Numbered from the stretch's first letter, positions 45,130 through 55,220 are shown. The stretch: 64,000 nt of DNA from Actinopolyspora biskrensis (GCF_013408175.1 NZ_JACBYW010000004.1:133583-197582); one strand, 5' to 3'. Numbers and translations: made by a program. Notes: generated from the letters alone by a model not told the origin.

Positions 45130-48100
45130 GTGGCCGGAGGAAACAAAGGCCCCGATCGGTCGACCGGGAGGGGGTCCGCGGATTCGCACCCACTGATGAT
45201 GGGTGCGGAAACCGCCACCGCGAGCGATCAGGGTGTGTTAGGGGAAACACCCTCTGCGAGCAGCAGCAGCGGTCCGGCCGACGAGCGCGCCGAGAATCGG
45301 CCCTCCGGCGGGCTGCGCATGCGCAACTGGCGGTTGCGCACCAAGCTGCTCGTGGTGCTGCTGGTGCCGACGGTGGCGGCGCTGGTCTTCGGGGCGTTCC
45401 AGGTCGTCTCCGACTACAACCAGGCCCAGCAGCTGCTGAAGATCCGCCAGCAGGTGACGCTCGACGCGAGCGCGGACAACGTCGTCCAGGAACTGCAGCG
45501 TGAGCGTGATCTCACGGTGGCCCACATCGCGGCGGGGCGTAATGGCAACCGCAGCCAGCTGGTCGAGCAGCGCAGCGCCGTCGACGACGCGGTCGAGGAG
45601 CTGCGGAACGCCGTCGAGCAGGCCGAGCAGGCCAACCGCGGCCAGATCGTGGAGCCGTACCGCCAGGCCTTGGGAAGGCTGGACCGGTTACAGGCGCTGC
45701 GCACGGTCACCGACGAGACGTCCTACCCGGCCACGGCCGCGCTGCGCGCCTACAGCGATTCCGTGGACAACCTGATCAGCCTCGGGGAAAAGGGCGTGAC
45801 GCGGATCAACAACCCCGAGGTCTCCCAGCTCTACCTGGCCACCAACGCGATCGCGCGCGCCAAGGAGCAGGAGTCGGTCAAACGTGCCCGGCTGCTCGCC
45901 GCCCTGGAGAGCGGGGAGTTCGGGGTCAACGGACAGCGCCAGCTGCTCACGGCCGATGCCGGCCTGCGCGCGGCGATGGACGACTTCCGCAAGTGGGCCG
46001 ACAACAGCCAGGTCCAGACCTACGAGGACACGGTCGCCGGTCTGGCCGTGGACAAGGCACACACCCTGGAGGAGACCGCGCTGGTCCGCTCACAGGACGG
46101 CGGAGGGGTCGGGAACCTCGATCCCCAGGAGTGGATGCGCACCTCCACCGAGCTGGTCAACCGCACGTACCAGGTCGAGACGCAGCTCCGCGACCAGCTG
46201 CAGAGCAAGACCAACAGCCTCGCCGGTGCCGCGCGGACACAGACCTACGTCGCGGTCGTGGTCGTGCTCTCGGTGCTGGTCCTGGCCTTCGCGATCGCCC
46301 TGTTCGTGGCGCGGTCCCTGCTGCTTCCGCTGCGCACGTTGCGTCGCTCCGCGCTGAACGTGGCCGACAACCGGCTTCCGGAAGCCGTGCAGTCCATCCT
46401 CGACGACGAGAACCCGGACCTGGCGACACGCAGCAGCATAGATCCGATCCCGGTGCACACCACCGAGGAGATCGGCAGGGTCGCCCGCTCCTTCGACGCC
46501 GTGCACGCGCAGGCGCTGCGCCTGGCCTCCGAGCAGGCCCTGCTGCGGAACAACGTGAACGACCTGTTCGTCAACCTGGCCCGGCGCAGTCAGACGCTGG
46601 TGCAGCGTCAGCTCTCGCTGATCGACCGGCTGGAGCAGGACGAGCAGGACCCGGACCAGCTCAGCCAGTTGTTCGAGCTGGACCACCTCGCGACCCGGAT
46701 GCGGCGCAACAACGAGAACCTGCTGATCCTCGGTGGCACCGACCTCACCCGCAGGACGGTACGTCCGGTCCCGCTCGCCGAGGTCATCGGCGCCGCGGTC
46801 TCCGAGGTCGAGCAGTACGCACGAGTGGCGATCGGGGAGACCCCGGACCTCGCCATGCAGGGACGTGTGGTCAACGACATCGTCCACCTGATCGCCGAGC
46901 TGCTGGAGAACGCGACCGTCTACTCCAACCCGGACACCGAAGTGAGCGTCCGGAGCGCCTACCGCAGGCAGGAGCTCGTGCTGGAGATCAGGGACCGCGG
47001 GGTCGGCGTGGACGTCGAGCAGCTCGACGAGATCAACGACCGGCTGGTCCGTCCTCCGGACATCGACGTCTCCGTTTCCCGCCGGATGGGGTTGTACGTG
47101 GTCGGGCAGCTCGCCCGCAGGCACAACGTCACGGTGGAGTTGGAGAACAACGGTGACCTCGAGGGCGGTGCGACGGCCACGGTCCGGCTGCCGGGCGAGC
47201 TGATCGTGCAGCTCACCCCGAACGGCCCCATGCCGATGCCGGACGTCCCGCGCGGTGACCAGCCGCGGGAGGGGACGACCGACACGGGGGCCCACTCCGG
47301 GCTCGCCGCGGCCTTCGGCACGGCAGGCGGAGACCGCAACCAGCTCGAGCACATCCCCGGTGCGGAGGGTTTCGCCTCCGGGGAGAACGCGGAGCAGGAC
47401 TCCGCGGAGTCCTCCGCCGCGGGGCAGCGGGAGCTCGACCGCCGCGACTCGGAGGAGTTCCTCTTCCCCGAGGAGGAGTCCGCGGAGGACGTCGAGCAGC
47501 AGCGCGCCCCCGCCGAACCGCCGAACTACTCGGTCCAGCTGTCCTCGGGGGCGGCCTACGGGGCCACCGAGGTCCCCCTCTGGGAGGACCACGGCGACTC
47601 GACCGAGGGCTCCGCGCGCGGAGCGGATCACTTCGAGCGCGAGTGGCCGGACTCGGACTGGTCGGCGATGGACTGGCCCGATTCCGACGCGACGGCCGAG
47701 CACGCTGTCGGGGACGACGCCACGGACTACCAGGGGCAGTGCGGACCACCGCCCGGCGTGGGCGAGCCCGCGGACCTGTTCCACAGTCCGTTCGAAACGG
47801 AGAAGACCGACTACCTGCCGTGGCCGGTGCAGGAGCCGGACCCCCGCGAAGCGGCTGCCGAACCGCTTCCGGAACCGACCGAGGACCGGCAGGAACGGGC
47901 GGTGCCCCCGCTCGGAAGTGGTCCGCCTCCCGGCAGCACGTTCGAGGCGGACGACGCCCCCACGGAACGTCTGCCCATCTACGAGGCCGTGCTCTCCCAG
48001 TGGTTCCGGGAGGAGGACGAGGACCAGGCCCCGTCGACGAGCATGTCCGCCTTCGACCGGAGCACGGAGCTGCCCTCCGACTCCGAGCTCGTCGACGACG

Positions 48101-48822
48101 CCATCGGCTGGTCGGGCGGAGGTCCGGCCAACGGCTCCTTCGAAGGGGGCGAGGTGTCGCACCGTGACGGCTACTCCCCGGTGGCGTCCGGAAGCCTCGA
48201 CGAAGCGGGGCGCTCCGCCGACGTCCAGCACGCGAACGGCAGTGCCGAATCGCACCGGGGGGACGACTTCCCGCCGGAACCCCGTCCGGAGGAGGAGCAG
48301 CATCGATCGGCGGCGCCTCTTCCGAACCCGTCCGCAGCGGACGGTGAAACGACCGCGCGGGTGCCGGACGAGCACTCGTCCGGCGGTGACGAGAGCGGCT
48401 CGGTCCCCGGGAGCGGTCCGGCCAACGCCATGCAGGCCTTCTCCGGCCGCAGGGCCGCGACACGTGAGCAGCGCAACCGGGCCGCCGATGCGCGCCAGGC
48501 CGGAAACGATCCCGGCTGGGGCGCCGGTGACGAGGGCTGGGAGGCTGCTGAGGCACTCGTACAGCAGACCGAGCAGGAACCGGAGCAGACCTCTGCGGGG
48601 TTGCCCAAGCGCAGGCCCAAGTCGCATCTGGTTCCCGGATCGGCCGCACAACCGCAGTCGCAGGCACCGAGCAAACCGGCCGTGCCGCGGTCGGCTTCCG
48701 CCGTGCGTGGGAGAATGTCCAACTTTCAGCAAGGTGTCCGGCGTGGTAGGCACGCCAAGGTCGAACCGGATTCGACCGAACAGTCCCGCTCGATTCCGAG
48801 CCGTCACGAGGAGCAGGAGTGA
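45130..48822 (+). CDS. cvnA: Conservon sensor-kinase-like protein CvnA
   Basis: The 1230-residue membrane protein starts a conservon. After a polar N-terminus come a membrane helix (about 60-82), a large extracytoplasmic nitrate/nitrite-sensor-like helical domain (about 85-365), a second helix (about 370-395), a HAMP-like segment, a dimerisation helix with LDHLATRMRR, and an ATPase domain with HLIAELLENATVYSNP, DRGVGVD and GMGLYVVGQLARRH. The last 500 residues are acidic and low-complexity. CvnA binds the other Cvn proteins at the membrane. The GTG at 45130 is chosen for GAGGAAG 7 bases upstream; an ATG at 45115 is the alternative. Confidence 0.93.
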   Translation: MAGGNKGPDRSTGRGSADSHPLMMGAETATASDQGVLGETPSASSSSGPADERAENRPSGGLRMRNWRLRTKLLVVLLVPTVAALVFGAFQVVSDYNQAQQLLKIRQQVTLDASADNVVQELQRERDLTVAHIAAGRNGNRSQLVEQRSAVDDAVEELRNAVEQAEQANRGQIVEPYRQALGRLDRLQALRTVTDETSYPATAALRAYSDSVDNLISLGEKGVTRINNPEVSQLYLATNAIARAKEQESVKRARLLAALESGEFGVNGQRQLLTADAGLRAAMDDFRKWADNSQVQTYEDTVAGLAVDKAHTLEETALVRSQDGGGVGNLDPQEWMRTSTELVNRTYQVETQLRDQLQSKTNSLAGAARTQTYVAVVVVLSVLVLAFAIALFVARSLLLPLRTLRRSALNVADNRLPEAVQSILDDENPDLATRSSIDPIPVHTTEEIGRVARSFDAVHAQALRLASEQALLRNNVNDLFVNLARRSQTLVQRQLSLIDRLEQDEQDPDQLSQLFELDHLATRMRRNNENLLILGGTDLTRRTVRPVPLAEVIGAAVSEVEQYARVAIGETPDLAMQGRVVNDIVHLIAELLENATVYSNPDTEVSVRSAYRRQELVLEIRDRGVGVDVEQLDEINDRLVRPPDIDVSVSRRMGLYVVGQLARRHNVTVELENNGDLEGGATATVRLPGELIVQLTPNGPMPMPDVPRGDQPREGTTDTGAHSGLAAAFGTAGGDRNQLEHIPGAEGFASGENAEQDSAESSAAGQRELDRRDSEEFLFPEEESAEDVEQQRAPAEPPNYSVQLSSGAAYGATEVPLWEDHGDSTEGSARGADHFEREWPDSDWSAMDWPDSDATAEHAVGDDATDYQGQCGPPPGVGEPADLFHSPFETEKTDYLPWPVQEPDPREAAAEPLPEPTEDRQERAVPPLGSGPPPGSTFEADDAPTERLPIYEAVLSQWFREEDEDQAPSTSMSAFDRSTELPSDSELVDDAIGWSGGGPANGSFEGGEVSHRDGYSPVASGSLDEAGRSADVQHANGSAESHRGDDFPPEPRPEEEQHRSAAPLPNPSAADGETTARVPDEHSSGGDESGSVPGSGPANAMQAFSGRRAATREQRNRAADARQAGNDPGWGAGDEGWEAAEALVQQTEQEPEQTSAGLPKRRPKSHLVPGSAAQPQSQAPSKPAVPRSASAVRGRMSNFQQGVRRGRHAKVEPDSTEQSRSIPSRHEEQE

Positions 48823-49247
48823 CCGGGTCCGTCCAGCAACCCATGAGCAGCAACAGTTTCAGTTGGCTGATTACCGACTTCGTGCGTCGGGTGCCCGGCG
48901 TAGCGCACTCGGTCGTGGTCTCCGCGGACGGCCTGCTGCTCGCAGGCTCCCAAGGTTTGCCACGTGACCGCGCCGAGCAGTTGTCGGCCGTCGCATCAGG
49001 GCTGGTCAGCCTTACCCAGGGGGCGGCGCGATGCTTCGAGGCCGGCGACGTCACCCAGACCGTCGTCGAGATGGAGCAGGGCTACCTGTTCCTGATGTCG
49101 ATCAGTGACGGTTCTTGCCTTGCCGTGTTGGCAGCACCCAATGCCGACATCGGCTTGGTCGCCTACGAGATGACCCTGCTCGTCGAACGGGTCGGGCGCC
49201 AGCTCACCCCGGAGCTGCGTGCTCAGTTGCAGGGTATGGGTCGATGA
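48819..49247 (+). CDS. cvnB: Conservon roadblock/LC7 protein CvnB
   Basis: A 142-residue roadblock/LC7 protein (SWLITDFVRRVPGVAHSVVV, SADGLLLAGSQGLPRDRAEQ, GLVAYEMTLLVERVGRQL). In Streptomyces conservons and in MglB this fold contacts the small GTPase and can act as its regulator. The GTG start overlaps the cvnA stop (GTGA), so the two are coupled. Its size is normal for the family. Confidence 0.94.
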   Translation: MTGSVQQPMSSNSFSWLITDFVRRVPGVAHSVVVSADGLLLAGSQGLPRDRAEQLSAVASGLVSLTQGAARCFEAGDVTQTVVEMEQGYLFLMSISDGSCLAVLAAPNADIGLVAYEMTLLVERVGRQLTPELRAQLQGMGR

Positions 49248-49278
49248 GATCAGCCTCGGCTGACGTTGGGAGCTCATT

Positions 49279-50058
49279 ATGAGCGAGGGGGCCAACCCGA
49301 ACTGGGACGGTGACCTGTTCCGTCTTTACGGTCAACGCACAGGAGCCGACGACTGGCAGGACGACTTCCTCGGCGGTCCTCGGGGCGGGGGGCCCGGCGA
49401 CCAGCCCGCCCGAGGAGGGGACACGGCCAGTACGGAGGAGTACCAGCGCGGACTGTTCGGCGGTCCGGGAGCCGACCTGTTCGGGTCCGATCGCGACGGT
49501 CCCGGCCCCGGTGCCGATCCCGGTGACCGCGGGGAACCGGAGCGCGGCGGACCCGACCGGCCGGGGGCGGACCGCGGGGGAGCGGACGGCGGGCCCGTCT
49601 CGATGCCGTCCATCTCGCAGCCGATGTCACCGCTGTCCCAGTCGATGCCGTCGCTGTCCTCCTCCATGCCGTCCATCCCGGGACAGGAAGGTGCGTCCCC
49701 GGAGGGCGACTCGGAGGAAGCGGGTTCGCTGATGCGGCCGTACGCCCGCACGCGCGGTCGTACCCGGACCGAGTACGACCTCGCGATCGAAACACTGGTC
49801 TCGACCAGTGAGCGGGGGCGTACCCAGAGTGCTCAGGCCAGTCCCGAGCACCGGTCGATCTGCAATCTGTGTACCGATGCGCGCTCGATCGCCGAGATCT
49901 CGGCCCACCTGCGGTTGCCGCTGGGTGTGGTGCGGGTGCTGATCGGCGACATGGCCGGACTCGGCCTGGTCGAGATTCACGAGAGTGGAATGGTCGTGGG
50001 CGACCGGCCTTCCATGGAGTTCTTGGAAAGGGTGCTCAGTGGGCTTCGCAAGCTCTGA
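49279..50058 (+). CDS. cvnC: Conservon DUF742 protein CvnC with long N-terminal extension
   Basis: The C-terminal part (about 150-259) is a DUF742 domain with a winged-helix look: LMRPYARTRGRTRTEYDLAI, HRSICNLCTDARSIAEISAH, LRLPLGVVRVLIGDMAGLGL. In front of it lie about 150 residues of Gly/Asp/Pro-rich sequence including a Ser-Met-Pro repeat (108-134). Most CvnC proteins are about 120 residues, so the extension is unusual. The gene overlaps cvnD by 20 bases in another frame. Confidence 0.92.
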   Translation: MSEGANPNWDGDLFRLYGQRTGADDWQDDFLGGPRGGGPGDQPARGGDTASTEEYQRGLFGGPGADLFGSDRDGPGPGADPGDRGEPERGGPDRPGADRGGADGGPVSMPSISQPMSPLSQSMPSLSSSMPSIPGQEGASPEGDSEEAGSLMRPYARTRGRTRTEYDLAIETLVSTSERGRTQSAQASPEHRSICNLCTDARSIAEISAHLRLPLGVVRVLIGDMAGLGLVEIHESGMVVGDRPSMEFLERVLSGLRKL

Positions 50059-50644
50059 TCCCCGCGCGGCGGCCGGTGACGGTGCGGGCAAGACTTCGAC
50101 GAAGATCGTGGTCGCCGGTGGCTTCGGGGTCGGCAAGACTACGCTCGTCGGTTCGGTCTCCGAGATCCTTCCGCTGACGACCGAAGCGGTCATGACCGAG
50201 GCCAGCGTCGGCGTCGACGACCTCACCGCGACCCCGGGTAAGGTGACCACGACGGTCGCCATGGACTTCGGCAGGGTCTCCCTGGACTCCGAACTGATCC
50301 TCTACCTGTTCGGGACCCCTGGCCAGCACAGGTTCTGGTTCATGTGGGACGACCTGGTGCGGGGAGCGATCGGCGCCGTGGTGCTCGTCGACACGCGCAG
50401 GCTCGCGGACGCCTTCGCCTCGATCGACTTCTTCGACGACCGGCAGCTTCCCTACGTGGTGGCGGTGAACACCTTCGACGGGGTGATGCACCACCGCCTG
50501 GAGGACGTCCGCGAGGCGCTGACCATCGACGACTCCGTCCCGATCCTCGGCTGCGACGCCAGGGACAAGGAGTCCACGAAGAACACGCTCATCACCCTGG
50601 TGCAGCACGCCATGAAGCAGCGCATGGCCGCCTCGCAGAGCTGA
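50039..50644 (+). CDS. cvnD: Conservon small GTPase CvnD
   Basis: The 201-residue GTPase has P-loop GGFGVGKTT, a switch II region LFGTPGQHRFWFMW, and a guanine-recognition loop AVNTFDG in place of NKxD, as in other conservon GTPases. It is the MglA-like switch of the system, expected to cycle between membrane-bound and free states with CvnA-C. The GTG at 50039 follows GGAAAGG and lies inside cvnC. No cytochrome P450 gene (cvnE) follows, so this is a four-gene conservon. Confidence 0.93.
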   Translation: MGFASSDPRAAAGDGAGKTSTKIVVAGGFGVGKTTLVGSVSEILPLTTEAVMTEASVGVDDLTATPGKVTTTVAMDFGRVSLDSELILYLFGTPGQHRFWFMWDDLVRGAIGAVVLVDTRRLADAFASIDFFDDRQLPYVVAVNTFDGVMHHRLEDVREALTIDDSVPILGCDARDKESTKNTLITLVQHAMKQRMAASQS

Positions 50645-50672
50645 GCGGAGCCGCCGTCCCGCGGGCCGGTGT

Positions 50673-50696
50673 GCACGGTTTCGCGCGAAACCGTGC
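50673..50696. terminator. 24-base perfect palindrome between convergent genes
   Basis: GCACGGTTTCGC followed directly by GCGAAACCGTGC, 28 bases after the cvnD stop and 26 before the stop of the minus-strand gene. As RNA it would form a hairpin of about 10 bp with a tight loop on either strand, so it is a likely shared terminator. Confidence 0.65.
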
Positions 50697-50722
50697 GTTC
50701 CCGGGGATCCACCGGCGGCGGG

Positions 50723-53044
50723 CTAGCCCTCCACGACCGCGACGGACGTGATCCTGTGCAACGGGAAGTTGCCCAGCTCGTCGCGGGACGAGTCGAAGCC
50801 CTGCAGGACCCCGCTGCCGACGCTGACCGGCTGCACGATCCGTTGCGTCGAACCTCCCTGGGTGTCCACGAAACCCAGCCAGACGCTGTGCCCCTGCCGG
50901 GCCGCCTCGCGGAGCAGCTCCAGCGTCGCGTTCGCGCTGGGGCGCCCCTTCTCGGGGGCGAGCTTGTTGCCCCGCACGTTCGCTGCCTGGTCCCCGGCGC
51001 GCAGCGTGCGCACCCGCTCGGCGAGCTGCTGCTCGCTCGGATGGCCGGGGCCGGTCGGGTCGCCGGGCTGACCTCCGTACCTGCCACGCCCCCGGATCCG
51101 CCGGGCGCTGGGCCGCAGGTCCAGCACCCCGCCGTCGGAGCCCTCGGCGACCGGGGCGTAGCCGGCCGCGCGCAGTTCGTCGACCAGCTCCTCCAGCGGA
51201 AGCGGGCTGATCAGCACGGTAGGGGCTATCCGGCGCAGCGCGAGCCCACCGAGATCGGACCTGCCGAGCACCTCGGTGATCACCACGGGGTCCTCACAGC
51301 GCAGGAACGACGAAGCCGTGCCCGCGCGGAGCCTGCCGTGCCTGCGGGCGGTGTCGTCGATGAGGTAGCTCAGCCCCTGCGGAACCGGGGTGCGGGAGCG
51401 CGTCCGGAACAGTTCGTGCAGCTGCTCGCTGCTCCGCCCCGCGTCCAACGCCCTGCGCACGCTCGCCTCGCCGATCCGGTAGACGGTCGCGCTGCCCGCC
51501 GATTCGACGTCGGCGACCAGATCCATCTCCCGGGCCAGTTCGGGTTCGAGCCTGCCCGGCGCGACGATCGTCAGGTCCGCCTGGACCAGCACGTGGTCGA
51601 CCGGTTCCGGGATCGCGCGGCCCATCATCTCGGCCGCGGCGTTCTCGTCCCCGGCCAGCAGGGCGCGTCCACCGGAGGACAGCCCACCGGCCGCCACCAC
51701 GCCGAGAGTGATCCCCTCGGACAGCGTCCAGCGCACCGTCTCGTCGCGCAGCGCCCCGCCGCGCCGCGGGGCGCGCCAGGCCAGCACGGCGGCGACGTCG
51801 GCGTCGCGTCGTACTCCGTACCCGGAGGGCTGTTCGTCGACGAGTTCCAGCACACGACGACGTTCCCCCGCCGCGTTGGGACGCCGCAGCCCTTCGGACA
51901 ACGGGCCGAGCAGCCGCCCCCGCTCGTCGCGGGCCCCCACGAGCCCCGGGAGGCGGGGCAGGTCGAGCCAGGAGGCGGCGAGCGCGGCCCAGCGCTGCTC
52001 CGGGGAGGACGCCAGCCACGTGTCGGCCCGCACGGTCGGGGCCCACTGCGGGTCCTCCTCCCCGCTCGTGTCGACGAGCCCGGCGGCCACCACCAGCTCG
52101 GCCAGCAGCGCCGCGCGGTTCTCGGTGATGTTGAGCTCCTTGCCGGTGCGGCGTATGTCGCGCACGGCGATGCCGCCGGAGCGCAGCACGTCCGGGGGAT
52201 CCTGCCCCCACGAGTCGAGCAGCAGTTCGACGTGCCTGTTCAGTTCGAGGAGCTCGCCCGCGGCGGCCCCGTCGATCCGCTCCTGCCCGTGCTCGGTGAG
52301 TTCGAGGGTCGGTTCCGCGGTCTCGACCTCGCCCATCGGGCGCTCCGGACCTCGCGCGGCCAGCCCGAGCTGCCTGGGGAGCTCCACCGTTTCCTCGTCC
52401 CGGCGGAGCAGCAGTCCCCGGTCGAGCAGCCGCTGGATCGGAGTGGGCCGCTGCCCGCGTTCCGCGTCCCGGCGGACTTCCCCGGTGCGGCCGAGCGGGG
52501 ACGCCCCGGCGAGCTTGTCCACCACCCGGCGCTCCTCGTCGTCCAGCTCCCCCAGGAGCTCGTGCGCGCGTTGTTCGGACAGTTCCGCTGCGGGGGTCCC
52601 GAGCCCGCCGGGGTGGGCGCGCGTCGTCTCCCGAACAGTGGGGACCATTCGGATCGATCCGTCCCCGCCCCACACGAGCGCCCGGGCGCGCAGCACCCCG
52701 ACCCGGGAGGCAGCCTGCCGTTCGGTGACGTCCTGCCCGAGGAATCCGCTGAGACGTTCCACCGGCACCTCGTGCTCGTCCGCGTCGAGCAGCACGAGCG
52801 CTTCGAGCACGGTGAGCGTGAACGAGTCGAGGTCCTCGCAGGCGCGGGCCACCGAAGCACGCGCCATCGCGCGCCTGGCGAGCACAGCGGCGTCCGTGGG
52901 CGGTGGTGTGGCCAGGTCGGGGCGCAGCCGGAACAGCTCGAGCAGCTGCTCGTCGTCGGAGGCACGCAGCGCGCGGGCGAGCGGCTCGGCGTCGTACGTC
53001 GACGGGTCCTGCGACGCGGATTTCGGGGGCATCTCCTCCAACAT
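50723..53044 (-). CDS. Helicase-associated (Rv0862c-like) protein, XPB partner candidate
   Basis: A 773-residue protein of the actinobacterial family found next to XPB helicase genes (Rv0862c in M. tuberculosis). It begins with winged-helix-like repeats (LARALRASDDEQLLELFRLR, LDSFTLTVLEALVLLDADE), has a central region with VLVQADLTIVAPGRLEPEL, and ends with a WYL/Helicase_C_3-like segment (VWLGFVDTQGGSTQRIVQPV, LGNFPLHRITSVAVVEG). The central and C-terminal parts match the XPB_DRD/helicase-associated families. The ATG at 53044 is chosen because GGGAGGG is 7 bases upstream; an ATG at 53032 is adjacent to a purine run. Here XPB itself lies 12 kb away. Confidence 0.85.
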   Translation of the reverse strand: MLEEMPPKSASQDPSTYDAEPLARALRASDDEQLLELFRLRPDLATPPPTDAAVLARRAMARASVARACEDLDSFTLTVLEALVLLDADEHEVPVERLSGFLGQDVTERQAASRVGVLRARALVWGGDGSIRMVPTVRETTRAHPGGLGTPAAELSEQRAHELLGELDDEERRVVDKLAGASPLGRTGEVRRDAERGQRPTPIQRLLDRGLLLRRDEETVELPRQLGLAARGPERPMGEVETAEPTLELTEHGQERIDGAAAGELLELNRHVELLLDSWGQDPPDVLRSGGIAVRDIRRTGKELNITENRAALLAELVVAAGLVDTSGEEDPQWAPTVRADTWLASSPEQRWAALAASWLDLPRLPGLVGARDERGRLLGPLSEGLRRPNAAGERRRVLELVDEQPSGYGVRRDADVAAVLAWRAPRRGGALRDETVRWTLSEGITLGVVAAGGLSSGGRALLAGDENAAAEMMGRAIPEPVDHVLVQADLTIVAPGRLEPELAREMDLVADVESAGSATVYRIGEASVRRALDAGRSSEQLHELFRTRSRTPVPQGLSYLIDDTARRHGRLRAGTASSFLRCEDPVVITEVLGRSDLGGLALRRIAPTVLISPLPLEELVDELRAAGYAPVAEGSDGGVLDLRPSARRIRGRGRYGGQPGDPTGPGHPSEQQLAERVRTLRAGDQAANVRGNKLAPEKGRPSANATLELLREAARQGHSVWLGFVDTQGGSTQRIVQPVSVGSGVLQGFDSSRDELGNFPLHRITSVAVVEG

Positions 53045-53240
53045 ACCCGTGCCCTCCCGCGGAGATCCGACGTGTGATACGCGGCTCTCCGGGAGAGGGG
53101 GTAGCGACCGGGGGCCGCGGAGCTTCAGGCAAACTGGTCGGTGGACGAGCAGGCTTGGGAAGCTCTTCGTGCGGCAGGTGACGCCGGGGCGCCCGGGTAC
53201 GCGGCGAGATCGTGGGAACGGTCCGGTAAAGGAGGTTGGC

Positions 53241-53426
53241 GTGGCCGACGCGAACAAGTCCAAGAACGAGCGCATCGACCCGGAATGGCCGCACGAGGGT
53301 GAGCACCCCGTCAGCGAGTTCCTGGCCGATCGGCAGGGGGCCATGTCACCCTTCGGCGACGTCACCTTTCCGCTCTCCGAGGGTGCGCTTCCCTACGAGC
53401 ACCCGCACACCGAGATCAACAAGTGA
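53241..53426 (+). CDS. Small conserved actinobacterial protein (Rv0863-like)
   Basis: A 61-residue acidic protein, MADANKSKNERIDPEWP at the start and YEHPHTEINK at the end, with no membrane segment. AAAGGAGGT immediately precedes the GTG, one of the best ribosome sites in the window. It sits between the Rv0862c-like gene and moaC, as Rv0863 does in M. tuberculosis, which supports it as a real gene. Function unknown. Confidence 0.78.
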   Translation: MADANKSKNERIDPEWPHEGEHPVSEFLADRQGAMSPFGDVTFPLSEGALPYEHPHTEINK

Positions 53427-53685
53427 CCGGTCTCCGTTGACCGGTGCTTTCCGGTCGTGTTGACGGCTCTCCGGTCGTGCCCGCGGTTGGTCGGGGCTTT
53501 TTCCCGGCGCCGGAGCGCGCCACCCCGTCCGCCGAGCGAACCGGGCCGTCGGCCCTCCAAACGGATCGCGTGCCGGAAATCACCCGCATCGGAACGGTGG
53601 GGTGGCAGTGCTTCCGCGGTGGTGAGTTCTAGTCTCGGTCGGGCCACAGGGTTTCGCGAGAGCTCATCACTGACAGAGGTGCTAC

Positions 53686-55173
53686 ATGCCGGTTCCAGGT
53701 CCGGGTTATTCGATCACCGTTCGCGTCGAGGCTCCTCCCTCGGCCACAGCGGCCGGTGACCTGACCACGGCGGTCGGTCGTACGGGTGCGGTGATAACGG
53801 CGTTCGACGTCGTCGAATCGCACGCCGATCGCATAGTGGTCGACATAACCTGCAATTCGTTGTCGGCGGACCACGCCGACGACATCACCGAGGCGCTCGA
53901 AGCGCTGCCGGGGGCACGTGTCCGCAAGGTCTCCGACCGGACCTTCCTGGTCCACCTCGGCGGCAAGATCGAGGTCAATTCCAAGGTAGCTCTGGCGAAC
54001 CGGGACGACCTCTCCCGCGCCTACACGCCGGGAGTGGCCCGGGTGTGCACGGCGATCGCCAAGAATCCGGAGGACGCGCGGCGGCTGACCGTCAAACGCA
54101 GCTCGGTCGCCGTTCTCACGGACGGCTCCGCCGTCCTCGGCCTCGGCAACATCGGCCCCGAGGCCGCCCTGCCCGTGATGGAGGGCAAGGCGGCGCTGTT
54201 CAAGAAGTTCGCCGGCGTCAACGCCTGGCCGGTGTGCCTGGACACCCAGGACACCGAGGAGATCATCCGGACCGCCGAGCTGATCGCTCCGGCCTACGGT
54301 GGGATCAACCTCGAGGACATCGCCGCGCCGCGTTGCTTCGAGATCGAAGCGCGGCTCCGGGAGCGGTTGAACATCCCGGTCTTCCACGACGATCAGCACG
54401 GCACCGCGATCGTGGTGCTCGGTGCGCTGCGCAACGCCTTGCGCGTGGTCGACAAGGACCTGTCCGACTGCCGCGTGGTCGTGTGCGGTGTGGGAGCAGC
54501 CGGATCGGCGATCATCCGGCTGCTGCGGCAGAAGAACCCCGCCGACATCGTCGCGGTGGACGTCGACGGGATCGTGCACGACGGTCGGGGAGACACCGAC
54601 GAGCACCTGCGTGCCATAGCCGCCGAGACCAACGCGGAGGGGCGTACCGGCCCGCTCGGGGACGCCGTGCGGGGCGCCGACGTGTTCATCGGGGTCTCCG
54701 CGCCGAATCTGCTCAGCGCGGAGGACGTGGCCACGATGAACGACGACGCGATCGTTTTCGCGCTGGCCAATCCAGATCCCGAGGTCGACCCGCTGGAGGC
54801 CCGGCGGCACGCCACGGTCGTGGCCACCGGCCGCAGCGACTACCCGAACCAGATCAACAACGTGCTGGCGTTCCCCGGTTTCTTCCGCGGTCTGCTGGAC
54901 GCGCACGCGCACGAGATCACCGACGAGATGATGCTGGCCGCGGCCAACGCGATCGCCGATGTCGTGGACGGCAACGACCGCGTCAACGCCTCGTTCATCG
55001 TTCCGAGCGTGTTCGACAGCACCGTCTCGCCCACCGTGGCGGAGGCGGTCCGCCGGGTGGCCGTGTCCGGGGACGAAGCCGGTGGTGGAGGCCAGGGGGG
55101 AGCGGCCGGTTCCTCCGTGGCGGCAGCGGGAGTTCCCGGTTTCGCCGATATGGAGGAGGACGCCGGGTTCTGA
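53686..55173 (+). CDS. NAD(P)-dependent malic enzyme with N-terminal ACT domain
   Basis: Malic enzyme converts malate to pyruvate and CO2. The 495-residue protein has an N-terminal ACT domain (about 1-85, a likely allosteric site), the malic-enzyme N-domain ([37 protein letters not shown], metal-site [16 protein letters not shown]) and a Rossmann domain ([30 protein letters not shown]-like segment). A Gly/Ala-rich tail of about 45 residues is unusual. GAGGTG precedes the ATG. It interrupts the mycobacterial-type order between the Rv0863-like gene and moaC. Cofactor preference cannot be read with confidence. Confidence 0.92.
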   Translation: MPVPGPGYSITVRVEAPPSATAAGDLTTAVGRTGAVITAFDVVESHADRIVVDITCNSLSADHADDITEALEALPGARVRKVSDRTFLVHLGGKIEVNSKVALANRDDLSRAYTPGVARVCTAIAKNPEDARRLTVKRSSVAVLTDGSAVLGLGNIGPEAALPVMEGKAALFKKFAGVNAWPVCLDTQDTEEIIRTAELIAPAYGGINLEDIAAPRCFEIEARLRERLNIPVFHDDQHGTAIVVLGALRNALRVVDKDLSDCRVVVCGVGAAGSAIIRLLRQKNPADIVAVDVDGIVHDGRGDTDEHLRAIAAETNAEGRTGPLGDAVRGADVFIGVSAPNLLSAEDVATMNDDAIVFALANPDPEVDPLEARRHATVVATGRSDYPNQINNVLAFPGFFRGLLDAHAHEITDEMMLAAANAIADVVDGNDRVNASFIVPSVFDSTVSPTVAEAVRRVAVSGDEAGGGGQGGAAGSSVAAAGVPGFADMEEDAGF

Positions 55174-55180
55174 TCTCTCC

Positions 55181-55220
55181 GGTGGTGCTCACAGTTTTAG
55201 GCAAAACTGTGAGCACCACC
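55181..55220 (+). terminator. 18-bp perfect hairpin terminator
   Basis: GGTGGTGCTCACAGTTTT (55181-55198) and AAAACTGTGAGCACCACC (55203-55220) pair perfectly around the loop AGGC. It starts 7 bases after the malic enzyme stop. It ends 4 bases before the -10 box of moaC, so it must also overlap the moaC promoter. Confidence 0.88.

Noticed and set aside
46090-48807. 905-codon minus-strand frame opposite cvnA
   Set aside because: High-GC antisense artefact; the plus strand has clear kinase motifs and operon coupling.
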